Of a stretch of 64,000 nt of DNA, positions 1-11,896 are shown in pieces. The number at the start of each line of letters is the position of its first letter. The first letter of the stretch is position 1. A program made the position numbers and the translations under genes. The notes under the pieces are model-generated. The model made no database searches. It was given only the letters and a program-made list of their open reading frames with translations, and had not been told where the DNA came from. Source of the DNA: Montifringilla adamsi (Eukaryota > Chordata > Aves > Passeriformes > Passeridae); contig JAGGNK010006559.1 in NCBI GenBank assembly GCA_017590115.1, positions 8,483,784 to 8,547,783 of the forward strand, written 5' to 3'.

Positions 1-1000
1 TATATGGACTGTGGAGTGAATTCTGATCTCTCTCACACTGGTCAAAGTCTGTCAAAGCCAGGGAATCTTTTGGTGTTTGAACCTGGGTAAGGAAAGGCAA
101 ATATTTAATAGTGTCTTGTAACAATTCCTATGAGTTTCTTTTACCTAACCGTTGAAGTTCATAGTGTTCCTCTTTGTTATTTTGTGCTATAAACAGGTGC
201 ACCCATTTCAAGTTAAACAGCAAATCAAATCAAATCAGATTAGATTTAATCAAAGCAGGTTATCGTAGAATCTCATTCTGACAACAATGAAAAGAGAAAA
301 AAAGGGAAAGGGAGTAGAAATCACGGAAAGCAAAGCAAACCAACAACCCTATACTTCACCAAAATCTATCAATGGGAAGGTCTATTGGGGTCTTCCATGC
401 CACTTAGACTCTATAACAGAGCTTAAGGGAGAATGATACTGTAGCCATCTCTTTTGCTGCCAAGGGAAATAGTGCAAATCACTGGTAAGAAATCACAGGA
501 TTGCTGGACAGTTCGCAATGTCTGTAACACATTTCTCCAGAGGTGGGCAGTAGTCTGGTCATGAATACTACAAAGGAATTGCTTAGTCTGGATGCCCTGT
601 TACATGTTCTCTCATTTATATCCTGCCTCTTTTGTTCTTATCTGTTACTTTCAATCTCAAGAGAGTGCACACACTGCAAATTTATCTCTGCACATCACAG
701 TAGATTGATTCAATAATAACTTTTCCTGTAGCTTCTTAATTTACTTTATTTGAGTATTTTTGTTCTTGCTATATTTTCAGCATTGCTTTCATACTTTCCT
801 TAACACCTCTTATAGGACTGCGAAACAAATTCTGGTTTCTCAGAGAATGCATGGTTCTTCCTTTGTAGTCTTTATATCAGAATTTACAAAAAAATATTTC
901 CTGTACTCAAATTGCTAACAGTCAAAATCTCATTTTCGTTTCCAGTCTGGACAAATTGAATACAAGTTGACTCTCTGCTTCAATTGACTGTTGGTTATTG
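1..1000. other. AT-rich non-coding stretch, nothing recognised
   Basis: I see no long open frame, known repeat or RNA gene. It reads as ordinary AT-rich single-copy sequence. Confidence 0.6.
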
Positions 1001-1348
1001 TTTGCTGTCCAGTTGCGAAGATGTGGAAGCCGGGCACTGGTAGGGAGCCAGGCAGGTGTTCCAGCAGTGCTGTTGGTGTGGTGTCATCCATGGAGCCTGG
1101 ATGAACTGGGATGCTGTGTGGTCATACCTGTGTCAAATGGACCCACTGTCACCCATGAGTCTTCTTGGGGCAGTCCAACTCCATGGTGTTTATGCTTTTG
1201 CTTCTCCAGTAAAAACCACTGGCACAATGCTGTGAGTTGTTGGATCAGCATCCAACATCCATGGGCTCTGTGTTGTTCGTTGATTGGCCATCACACTGGG
1301 ATTCACATGATGGCTCAGCAGATGGACATGTGAGGGTCTGTCATGGAG

Positions 1349-1350
<2 letters not shown>
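1001..1350. other. GC-richer segment of unknown origin
   Basis: This stretch is clearly richer in G and C than its surroundings and ends directly at an AC microsatellite. Both strands stay open for 60 to 110 codons, which in an AT-rich region mainly reflects base composition. The translations carry no domain I recognise. It could be a decayed LTR or other old repeat, but I see no terminal TG/CA or target duplication. Confidence 0.4.

Positions 1351-1383
<33 letters not shown>
1351..1383. repeat. (AC)n microsatellite
   Basis: Sixteen and a half uninterrupted AC units. The open frames crossing it (His-Thr or Val-Cys runs) are artefacts of the repeat. Confidence 0.97.
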
Positions 1384-1385
<2 letters not shown>

Positions 1386-4300
1386 GGAAGTGGGTTGGGT
1401 GGACCAAAGTCCAAACTGCAACTTTTAGTGTTTTTGTTTATCCCTTTCTCAAGGCTTGACTTGCATGTGATTTATTTCTGTTGATGCATCTTCTTCTCTG
1501 AACCTCAGAAAAGTTTCTGCTAATATAGCATTGTTAGATTACCTAAGTCATTGTAGACTTCTTTAAGTCCAAGATTCATTGAGACACTTTGAGCAGAACA
1601 AACTGACTCTGCCTTGTCTCAGATTCCCTTTGCTTTTGTTCTTCAGAAATTCATCTGAGCACATTTAAGGTCACCTCTGTTCCCAGTTCCTTGTGTCTTG
1701 TCTTTGTCACATTTCTCTACCTCTCAGACAGGTGAGTACTTAATTATAACATGTAGTTACCAGGTGAAAAATTATTGTTAATGACAGTTCCTCTTTTGGA
1801 ACGATTTTTTGTGCACTAGCAAAAAATGTTTATGTACCACGATAAAATAAATTAATTGAAAAGCAAAAGTAAGTTCTGCCTTTCTACATGCTTTAACACA
1901 TTGGCCAAATATTTTTTCAGTATATGTAATATCTAGGATCTGTTGGTTAAACTAGAGATAACATAGGAAACTTCAGGAGGTGATGCTCAGATATGTTTCT
2001 ATTACCATAAACAGAATGAATAAATGCATCTTTGAAAACCCAGCTGATAATAATTTTTGTTCTTTGGCTTTTCAGCAACAGCTGTGAAATCTTACTTCAG
2101 ATTTTTATCATTTAAAATACATTTATTATTCTCTTTCAATTTTTTTTCTACGAATTCTTAGCATCTTTTCCAATATAGAAGGAAAACAAAACTTTCTTTT
2201 GTCAGTCAACTCAACCTTATATATTACTTTTTGAACTACAAAGTTAAAATAATGTTCACTGAGGAAAGAATCCCCACTTATTAGGAATCATAAAAGGATT
2301 TTGCTGAAGTGTGAGCTTCCATCATTCTGTCACTTTGAAATTGCTGCAGGTTCACAGCTGGACTACAACAACCTAAAGTGAATTGCTAAGTGAAAGGACA
2401 AGGCAGGTGATAATTACACAGAAAGTCACTGCAAGTAATTGGTAAGGAAAAAGTTGCCAACTGTAAAGCAACATTTATATTAAAAAAGAAAAAAAAAAGA
2501 AAAAAAAGGAAAAAATAAAAAGAAAGAAGGCAATGACTCTTCTGTTCCAAAGTTTCCTTAATCCTTTGCTAAGTTATTATCTCCTATTATTGGGAGAAAC
2601 AAGAGCTATTCCTAAATCAGCTTCTAAACAAAAATAACTCACTACATCAAGTAAGCTTGAAGAGTATATCTGGAAGGATTGGCTTGAGCTATACATATTA
2701 CTGAGGCTGAACTGTCTATGTAAAATCTTGGTAAGTAAGCATAAGTGATGTCAGCCTGCACATCTAGTACTTTAAAATCTTTTTCAATAACATGGTAGAA
2801 CATAGCAAGAAATCTTATATTAATCAAGAGCAGTTATTTAGACACACTTAAAAATGTATAACCCCCACAACTACAAACCAAGAGTTATCTTATCTCAAAT
2901 ATATTGTAAATTGTAAACAGGATTATTGAGGTTGGTTGAGGCAATATTCATTACAAATATTAATAATAGGAATTTTCCAGACTATATTTCCATATAACAT
3001 CTACAAGTTTTATTTTGCCTGTATGACCAGGATATTAATCTGAAATAGGTTATATAAATATTCCATTTATTTTTCCCCTATGTAATGTGCTCCCAGTGTG
3101 CCTTCAGAGCTGAAACAAATAATTTCTATGTTGCGTTGACACTGACTCAAGCATTAATCCAGAGGGTTTACATCACTTTCATCATATAGATGACATGTTG
3201 GTAATGTAAAAACACACAACCTCCCATTAATTTTCCCTATTCTGGTTTTACACTATGTGCTCAATTGCCAAGACCAGAAGACATGAGCATCAAGGCATGG
3301 TTCACATGAAGATTAGGCAGCAAAAATTATTGTTTGGAAAACCACAGATTAACCTTTGCATGATGCTGATTTTTTTTTTTCCATAAATATCTTTGCTTCC
3401 CGTTTTAAAGGCCCCCAGGTATTTAGAGGTATGTCTATCTCCCTGAATATATCCTATGGTTGGCACAGCTGAGGAAATAGTGCTTAGCTAATGAATAATT
3501 AAATCCAGAGGTTGGAAACCTTTAGATGTCACTTGAAGGGCTGGACCTTTCTATGGACTTTTGGAGCCTGCAAGTCTAACACGCGGTGGGTGTTTCCAGA
3601 ACACACCTTCTATACAACTCTGCTTGATCTTCCCACACTGTGTAGCTCTATGTAGTTATCTTCTACTCTGTACATACATACAGGATCAAATGGTATTTTA
3701 TCATGGAGTCTTTTTCTTTTCTCTCTCTGATTTTTCTCACCTTTTCTGTTTCTACATGTGTCTTCTGAAAATGCAGATGTATTAAGAATTCCTGAACAAT
3801 TTTCTCATTATTTCATTGTATTTCATGCTTTGAATATAAAAATTAAACTATTATGCAAAGAAAATAGTTATTAAAAATATTTGGCTCCACTTAATGAATT
3901 CAAATTCCAAGGAATAGATTAGATGTAGAGATCCTTCAAGTTTCTTGTCTTAACTTAAGCCTTGTATTTATGGGTGTTTTTAGCATCAGAAGTTACTCTC
4001 AGCAGGAATAAAGCTAACATCTCTTTCTTCCTTGTGAATAAAGGAAGCTTTAAGAATACAATGCTTATTTATTAAAGTGTCTACAAAAAGCAAGGCTTAT
4101 AAGAAATGAACCATGTCTAATTTATTAAATTGGATTTTTAGTACTTCCTATAAATAGTTCTATTCTTAGTCTTACTATAAGTAAAAACTTGTTAACGTAG
4201 GATATGGAAGAATTTATGACCTTGTTCCTTTAAATACCACAGACTAATGTGGATATCTTCAACAGCTAGCCTATTCTGCTATGTGTGCTTAACAAAGGCC

Positions 4301-4544
4301 ACTGGCTTAACAAGGCACAATTCCAGCACACACCTGCCTGTAAAACTGATCTGATCCCCAGTGTGGACTTATCAATTGTCCAGCCTCTCAATACAAAACC
4401 ACCTTGGTGAAGTAAAAGCATCTTTTCAATTCTTCAGGCCTTAGATCCTTAGATTTAACAGTAAGTTAGGCAGATTAATATTATTATATGTAACTGCATT
4501 TAATAAGTGGAAATAACCTGTATATTTGGTGCATATATGCATAC
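1384..4544. other. AT-rich non-coding stretch
   Basis: No gene or interspersed repeat recognised. The only structure is an A-rich low-complexity tract at 2481-2529 and a T run near 3371-3380. Confidence 0.6.
2481..2529. repeat. A-rich low-complexity tract
   Basis: Almost pure A with scattered single G and T. It is not preceded by a recognisable retroposed body, so there is no reason to call it a retrocopy tail. Confidence 0.85.
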
Positions 4545-4590
4545 ATCTATATCTATCTATCTATGTATCTATCTATTTATCTACCTATAC
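4545..4590. repeat. (ATCT)n tetranucleotide microsatellite, imperfect
   Basis: About eleven ATCT-type units with a few substituted units (ATGT, ATTT, ACCT). Confidence 0.9.
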
Positions 4591-5113
4591 TTGTCCTCCA
4601 TCTTTTAGATGTTCCTTTTCCTGAACTGTTATTTAGTAATGGGACAGGGCAACTGTAATTTATCATTATGTTTATGGAATGCTGAGCATTAGAAGTCTGA
4701 ATTCTGGCTGTCTAGATGCCACATGGCCTATTAGTAATGATTGTTATTAATGATATTTTTTTCAAATTTCAGAATAAGTAGGATGTTAAACAGAGACATT
4801 AATTTTTTCCTAGTCAGGAAAGACAAAAAAAAATTGAAGCATGGATCCTGTTGCTTAATCTCAAACAAGCAGACTCTATTAGTAGGTCATATATCTACTC
4901 CTTTACAGATATATATATGCACACATATAAAAACAGCAGTCAGTTGGAGCATACAGTCAACTTGTATTCAGTTTGCCTAGACTGAAAACCAAGATGACAT
5001 GCTGACTCTTAGCAATTTAGGTACAGGAAATCTCATTTTGTTAAGGTCTGTTAGAAAGAGAATAAAGGAAGAACTGTGGAGGACTCTTGTTTTGTTGTGA
5101 TTTTCTTTTGAGG
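4591..5113. other. AT-rich non-coding stretch
   Basis: Nothing recognised between two microsatellites. Confidence 0.55.
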
Positions 5114-5121
5114 CTTTCTTT

Positions 5122-5169
<48 letters not shown>

Positions 5170-5170
5170 T

Positions 5171-5226
<56 letters not shown>

Positions 5227-5272
5227 TTCTCTCTGTCTTTTTCTCTCTTTCTCTCTTTCTGTCTTTCTCTTT
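5114..5272. repeat. (TTTC)n pyrimidine microsatellite
   Basis: A long TTTC run, nearly perfect to about 5228 with one slipped unit near 5170, continues as imperfect CTTT/CTCT to about 5272. The plus strand is almost wholly pyrimidine for more than 150 bases, a form known to adopt triplex (H-DNA) structure. The Phe/Leu/Ser-rich plus frame and the Lys/Glu/Arg-rich minus frame are translations of the repeat, not genes. Confidence 0.97.
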
Positions 5273-7309
5273 TTGGTTTGTTGTTTTGGCTTTAAAAGTT
5301 TTTTTTGGTGGGTTTTTTTTTTTGAGTTTTTGCCTATTTGTTATTCTGAATGTAACAAAAAACCCTGTCTCAAAATGCATTATTGGCATTCTCTTCCTTT
5401 TTCATATCTGGCCTTCTCAGAGCCTGAGACAATCCAGATATGTCTAAAATGCATGAGCTTTATCCCATCAGATAACCTGGATCTACTTGCAATACTTACT
5501 TGAATTCCTTGCTGTGTTCATGGGGCAGTGAGTGCCTGCTGTTCATTTATATCACATTATTTATTTATGTTTTCTACAGGTCAAGTTGTCAATATTGGGG
5601 AAAGAAAGCTTGTTTCAGGTAGCTATCAATTAAAACAGCATCTTGCTCACAAAAATTCATGGCAAACTGTTAAATCAATAATTTAAAAAAATGGCATATA
5701 GAAAAGATATGTCATTAATTGTGCCATTGGACCACTACAATACTGTTCTTTCAAGGTATAGGAAACAAAACCTAAATTAGCTCCCGGGGATACAAGATGA
5801 TACACAGAGAAGCAATGGTTTTGCAATCGTCTGTTTCACACGTGAACAGAAGTGTGCCTTCACCTACTGTGTTGAAGGACAACCATGAGTCATGTTTATA
5901 ACCTTATAAGATTATTCTGCAGATCAGCTAAAACCATGGGTATTGCCTGATATAGTTTCTGTATTCTGCCAAATCCCTTTGGCTTCCCCATTTCTACTGA
6001 CATCTGGGATCTGGCTAGTTTTTGACACTTTAGTGGGTCAGCAAGGTAAGGGAGAAGGGGATTTGCTTCATAACTTTCAATTTTCTTGCTCCAGGGGTGT
6101 TCTTGCAGTTATTCTAACCAAATTCAGACAAATAATCTGGGGCAAAAGAATTTATGATGTGAATTTCTACCTAAAGGGGACTTGAAAATGTGTATTTTAC
6201 AGAACAACTGTTATTTTATCTGCTCTGTCTGCGTATTGGTTTGGTTTTTAGATGTGTCCCAATGTGCTCTTGTGCAGTCTTGCTACATGCTCATTAGTAT
6301 CTCTCTCCAACAGCCTCTAATGCAATGACTAACGTAACATCTGAAATAAATATAGATGTCTCAAAGGCAGTAGCACTGCTACACACTTCAAGCCTGATTG
6401 TCCGCTGTCTGCAACAGGAGACACAAATTAGAGTCTCTGTTGAGGCTAAGGAATGCAGAACTCCTCTGTGGCATGCTCTGTCAAAAGCTGTTCAGCCAGT
6501 CTTGACTAGTAACAGCACAGTCATAGCATTGTGTCTCTTTCTGAGTTAGGACACAGTAGGGGTTATTATGGGGAAAAGGATGTTCAGAAAAAGGATCCAG
6601 ACTGTAGGAAGTCAAGTTTCATTCTCACCTTTCAGAGTAACCCAATTTATTATTTGTTTGGGGTTATATGTTTTCATTGGGTTTGAAGTCTTTTCAGGTT
6701 TTTTCTTTGTTTTTTGTTTTCCCTTCAACCCTCTGTCCTTTGTCTTCTGTAGAACTATATCAGCCTGATAAAAATTTATTCTGATACTTAGATTACTGTA
6801 AATTATGGGAATGGATTGCATGGGAAATGTTTGAAATACATCCTTGCCAAGCTGCCTGAGGAATATAGAGTGATCAGTCTGATATTCCTTGAAAGAGTAT
6901 TTTTGAGTGAAAATTTTCATCAGACCTCCACTAATCCAATCCCTTTTCTAATCTCACTCCTTTCCATGACTGTGTTGCCATATGCTGAAAACATAGCAGC
7001 AGCAGAGAAAAAAAAAAAAAAGAAAGTGATTGAGGCTGCTGTGCTCCCCCTCATGAATGTGTCCTGGAAGTGTCAGTCTGTTTAGTTTATGGTGTGTTGA
7101 GATGAAGTCACAGTATACTAAAGGAACAATGGGGCATGACAACACTGCACTGATTTCTGACTCATCTAAAAGTTGATATCATTATTCAGTGTTTGCCTGA
7201 TTATTTTAAGTACATAAATTCATCACCAGTCTAAGTAGGCTGATCATGAAAGATCCACGGGGTTTTTGGGTTAAGTTTGGTTTTGTAAGTTTGGGAGGTT
7301 TTGGGGCAT

Positions 7310-7341
7310 TTTTTGTTTGTTGGTTTGGTTTGGTTTGGTTT
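7310..7341. repeat. (GGTTT)n simple repeat
   Basis: Four or more GGTTT units after a T/G-rich lead-in. Confidence 0.85.
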
Positions 7342-8500
7342 CTGACAGATGGTTTTTTTCCTCAAAAATGCTATGATCTCTCCCAATTTAGATTTTCCTA
7401 AAATATAATCTGTTCAACACGGGTAAAAATATTTACCCATAAGACCCCATCAGTGTTAGTGTTTTTTTTGAGTCAGGCAATTTTAGATCTAAGACAGAGG
7501 TATGGGCAATATAAAGTGGCTTTAGACAGCTAAAAACGTGAATGAATGCCGAATATATGTGATTAAAATAGCTCATTTTTGGTGTGCTGTGTTTCTCTCA
7601 GAAATTTAGTGGTGGCTACCAAACAGTTCCAGCAACTCATCCAGGGCTGATGAACAGTCTGAAGCCTGTTGCTGATTTTTATGTGTTACTTTTATGTATT
7701 ATTTTGCTTGCTTTCTTTATGAATGCATATTCACTTTTTAAATGTTTTTTAGAAAAGTTTTTATCAGAGAAGAAAATTTATGGAGGGTGGAATGTTTCTG
7801 TGAATCCTTAATACCTGCAAAAAATATATTTTCAATTCCAAGTGTTTTGTCACATATATGAATAGGCACAAGCATAAGCATATGTTTGGACTATGATTGA
7901 ATTACAGTTTTGATCCAGTAATTCTTTTATGATATTGTGAGTTTAATTTATCTCAGGATTATCCACTACAATGTAAACTATGCTTCTAGCATTGTAGCCA
8001 GCTGTAGCCATACCTTCTTCAGATAATTAAAATCTGGTAAACAATTAAAAGGTTAGAAAAAGAGTTATTAAAAATATGCAGCTCATTTATTTGCTTTTTT
8101 AACACACTCACAGTGTCCAACATGTGCTTTTCATTGAATACATCTTAATTTCAGTAACCACCATCACAAAACTTATAATAAAAACATAATACTTTATAGG
8201 ATTGCCATTAAAAAAAAAAAGACAACTACAGATTTATTACAATATGGCTGAAAATTGCACTTTCTATTCCCCTTCTAAACAGGAGAGCTATGTCTTCAGA
8301 AGTGTGAATTTATTTCCTGAAAAATAGTCCTAAGAAAAGGGTAATGAAGCTCCAAGGTCCTATAACTTACAATTCTTCAAGTGCAAAGCATTTTCCAAGT
8401 GTAACTATTTCCTAGCATGTTGTATTGCTTGTATACTAATTAAAATGGGAAAAAAGATATGGGATCAACCAAAAAGCATTCCAACAAGATAAAGAAGTGC

Positions 8501-8600
8501 TTTTTTTTTTTTTTTCTCCACTGCAAAAATCGTTTCAAGACATTTTACAATAATTTAAAAAAAAACAAACAAACCAAAAAACAAAAACCAAAACAAAACT
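8501..8600. repeat. T run followed by A/C-rich tract
   Basis: Fifteen T at 8501-8515, then about 40 bases further an A-rich CAAA/CCAAAA tract at 8556-8600. The two could pair as a loose hairpin, but low complexity explains them. Confidence 0.75.
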
Positions 8601-9398
8601 ATCCAAAACAGTTTTTATTTTTCTTTCTTAGAATTTTTTAGCTGGAGACAAATTGAGGGAGTAATTTTCTTTCTTTTTTTTTTGGTCTCTCTTCTCCACA
8701 GCAGTCAAAGCAGTTGTGCTGTCCTGATCAGCATCACAGAGAAAAAGCCTCTAAATGCTGAAATTGGTGACCTTCTCAGCAGAATACTGCTAAGAAGCTC
8801 TTTGTTGCTTCAGGTTATTTCCAGTTCATGTCTCCTTGGATATGAGCTTTTCATGGCATTTAATAGACTCAGTTCTAAATACAGAAGTCAGGTTACAGTT
8901 CAGCACCACATGGTCACTCTCTTGAAGGGATAATTGCTGAAGAAGGATGGTAATCCCTATAGCACAGATGATGAAATGAAACTTCACCCTTTCCTAATGT
9001 AGTTGTTCTTGTCACAGCATTCAGTGCCTTGCACTTGCTTTATGCTCTCCCTGACTGGAGGTCTTTACATGCTATAAAATCCACATCGCTAAAACTATTG
9101 TTCATTGATGCAATCATGAAGAAAAAGTCAAGTACAAACACCACAGAACATTGTTTCCAGCTCAGTGACTCAACACTGGTTAACTGTATACAACTTGACA
9201 AGTCATGTTTTCAATTCCCAACCCCAATACTTCTACAGAAAATACAGTTTCACACAGAACACTCACTTTTGTTTTCTGACTCAAATGTGAAATTTCAATC
9301 CTCAGCAAAATTAAATATGCATATATAAGTTCCAATAACTGTCAGAATGTCCTGAGGCTGTGAACATCATATTACTGCTTGAAAATACCTTCAAAAAT

Positions 9399-9512
9399 AT
9401 AAATTTTGCATGTACTTAATTATAAAGAAATTCTAAAAATAACAAATATAATTAGGAAATTATATTTGTTATTTTTAGAATTTCTTTAAAATTAAGTACA
9501 TGCAAAATTTAT
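9399..9512. repeat. 114-bp near-perfect palindrome (inverted repeat, 4-nt spacer)
   Basis: The left arm 9399-9453 and right arm 9458-9512 are each 55 nt and are reverse complements at 54 of 55 positions. The single mismatch is A at 9422 against A at 9489. The spacer is AGGA (9454-9457). Pairing stops at both ends (T9398 against G9513). The arms are about 80% A+T but are not a simple repeat: each has irregular order, so chance is not a reasonable explanation. There is no obvious target duplication and no transposon family I can name. The near identity of the arms suggests recent formation or ongoing arm-to-arm correction. Possible origins are a fold-back (template-switch) duplication or a small palindromic non-autonomous element. 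Confidence 0.97.
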
Positions 9513-11863
9513 GCTCTGTTGAAAGAAAAAACCCTCCCTGGGCTCTTCTGGGGACCTGTTTCACTAAACAGCTCTTGCCATAGCAATTAAGCTGCCCATG
9601 CAGATGTAGGTGCAATATTTCAGTTATGGCTTAGAAAGGATTCAGAGATAGAAAGGAGGAATAACATTCCTGAAGAGAGGGAGGATAAGAATTTTTTCTG
9701 CGAACTGTTCAGATGATAATTCAGTTCAATTCCAGATGTATTGTAAGGGAATTCATAGAGGTCTGATGTGAGCAGCATTAATAAAGTGTTAATTAGACTA
9801 TGGAAAATTTGTTTCCAATTTTATACTATTTATGTGTTGCAAAATATAATACAATAAACAATTTGATTAACAACACTCCTTCTGTGTTAACTTCAATGCA
9901 TTTAGTTATTTCCAGGAAGGTCATTCATGTAGAGATGACATTTTGCAGGACTATGGCTTGCTAGATACATGTCAAATTTCCAGACAAAAATCAATACAAA
10001 TGTTGAATTGTCAAAATATCCTGAAAAGTTGTACAACATTCTCCGAGTGATCTTTTAATGTTGCAACAATAAGCAAAACATTGCAATGAATAAGGAATGG
10101 CCTCAATGTACAAAATGGTAGAATTTCCAATAGGTCTCTAAATTGTTTCTTTGTAATTGAATTATTTGCTTCTCAAACACTAAAATTACTTTAAAATAGA
10201 TTATTGTAGCACACATCAAATAATTATCACATTCGCTATTTCTTTGCCCATTTGCACACATTTTGATGGTACTAAGACCTTTGTTTAGAGAAAAAAAAAC
10301 CACAGAAGCAGACAGTTAGTGAAGAATTAAGCAGGTTTGAAATGACAGAGAATTTTGGTCTGGCATGGAAATCTCACTAAACTTTGCTAAAACAACCCTG
10401 GACTTTATTTGATATAGACACAACCTGAGGTTTATAAGAAATGAGTAACTTTCTGGAAAGTGAGAAAATATCCAGATATTAAAACATTCACATTTTTTGT
10501 TTGTTTGTTCTATTTTTGTTCATAGCTAAGAAAGAACCTTGTGACAATAAATCTACTCGGTACATCTGAAAAATGATTGACAAGCTTTCAGCATTCAGGC
10601 AGCTTTTCTTTACAATATAATCTGTGAATACTATGCTTTTACATAACTTTCACAAGGACACTAAAGACAGAAATGATAACTTCAAATCTTAATTAAAATT
10701 TGAAAATTAATGCTATGCATCATTAGCTAAGTAGTATATGTTTTGTAGGTGTAATGAAGCGATTTAAGCTAAATTTACATAGCCCCCACCATTTATGTGT
10801 CAGTGATTTCCTGCTGCTTTCTCCTGATTGCTACTACAGTATATAAATTTAGTCCTTCTATTACATAGTTCATGCCAGGAAAGAACTCATATCTGGAAGA
10901 GTTTTTGCCAACTCATGACCTGTGTTAGTGATTTTAAAATCAGTAATTAAACTGCTCTCTAAGGAAAAGACTCCATTTATAAGATTTACATTCCAGATAT
11001 TTCTCAATTCAGCATATGTTTTATATTTTTTTCCATGGAAGTATAAGTGGAAAGTAATAATTAAATTTGGGGTACTTTTCAGTTGATAACTGTTATTGAG
11101 ACTCAGTGACACAGACACATGGAACTATACTGAGAGTTGTAAACTGTTTATGAAGATCACATATTGCAGAACCTATCCCTGTGCCCAGGGGATCCCTCTG
11201 ACTCTCGGTAGCATAAAAAAAGTAGTTGTCAATCAGTCCTACTGTCTAAAGGGAGACTGCTGTACTTCTAGGTTGCATCCGCCAAGATAATTGGTGGTGA
11301 GTTCAGCTATATTATATTATTATTGTATTAGTCTGTGTTGATTTCCTGGGTTTCTTTTCTTTGACATGACTTCATTGCTCCCAGTTTTCAGCTAACACTG
11401 ACTTTAAACTTAATTTTTTAGAAGACCAGAGGCTTTGCTTTTGCAGCTGAAGGAAATGGGAGCTTTGCATTTGAATTACACAGAGAGACTCAGATACTTC
11501 TCTCTTGTAGATAAGAGCTGTGTCACAAGCACCAAATACTGAGTCATTCAAGACCATCATATAACTTGGAATCTTTCATGATTATAGTCCTAGCCTGGAA
11601 TATTGGGAGAGATGAGGTAGAGGAGCCTTCCAACGAAAATCATACTCTGCAAGGTGAAATTCCTGCCTAACGTAAGCACACACAGCAGTCAAATAAACCA
11701 GTCATTTGCAATGATCTACTATTCTTTAATCTGAATTCTGACCTGTGGACCAAAACATAGGGGAGAAGTAAGAAAATTACCATTGCTTTCTCAAAAACTT
11801 AATCTCAGGAAAGACAAAAAAAAGAACAGCTGTGAATAAAGTGACAGATATTTTGCTTCTCTT

Positions 11864-11867
<4 letters not shown>
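9513..11867. other. AT-rich non-coding stretch
   Basis: Nothing recognised. Open frames are short, without domains. Confidence 0.55.

Positions 11868-11895
<28 letters not shown>
11868..11895. repeat. Poly-A run (28 nt)
   Basis: Twenty-eight consecutive A. The upstream sequence contains no recognisable mRNA or SINE body, so it is listed as a homopolymer only. Confidence 0.95.

Positions 11896-11896
<1 letters not shown>

Larger units (their letters stand above)
5273..9398. other. AT-rich non-coding stretch with minor simple repeats
   Basis: No gene or interspersed repeat recognised. It contains an A run (7008-7021), a GGTTT-type tract (7310-7341), a T run (8501-8515) and an A/AC-rich tract (8556-8600). 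Open frames of 60-100 codons here have no recognisable domains and AT-driven composition. Confidence 0.55.

Noticed and set aside
320..360. Similarity of an AGCAAAGCAA...CAACCC segment to one at 44020-44050
   Set aside because: The match is short, rests on an AGCAA-type simple repeat, and does not extend into the flanks.
5051..5503. Open frames of 112 and 138 codons rich in Lys/Glu/Arg or Phe/Leu/Ser
   Set aside because: They are translations of the TTTC microsatellite. A tetranucleotide repeat without stops stays open in all frames.
6325..6549. 74-codon frame preceded by a splice-acceptor-like TCTCTCTCCAACAG
   Set aside because: The acceptor match is common by chance in pyrimidine-rich DNA. 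The translation matches no family I know, and no donor or neighbouring exon is visible.
11640..11895. Possible processed retrocopy ending in 28 A
   Set aside because: The upstream sequence shows no coding or SINE body and no target duplication could be found. A homopolymer is the simpler reading.
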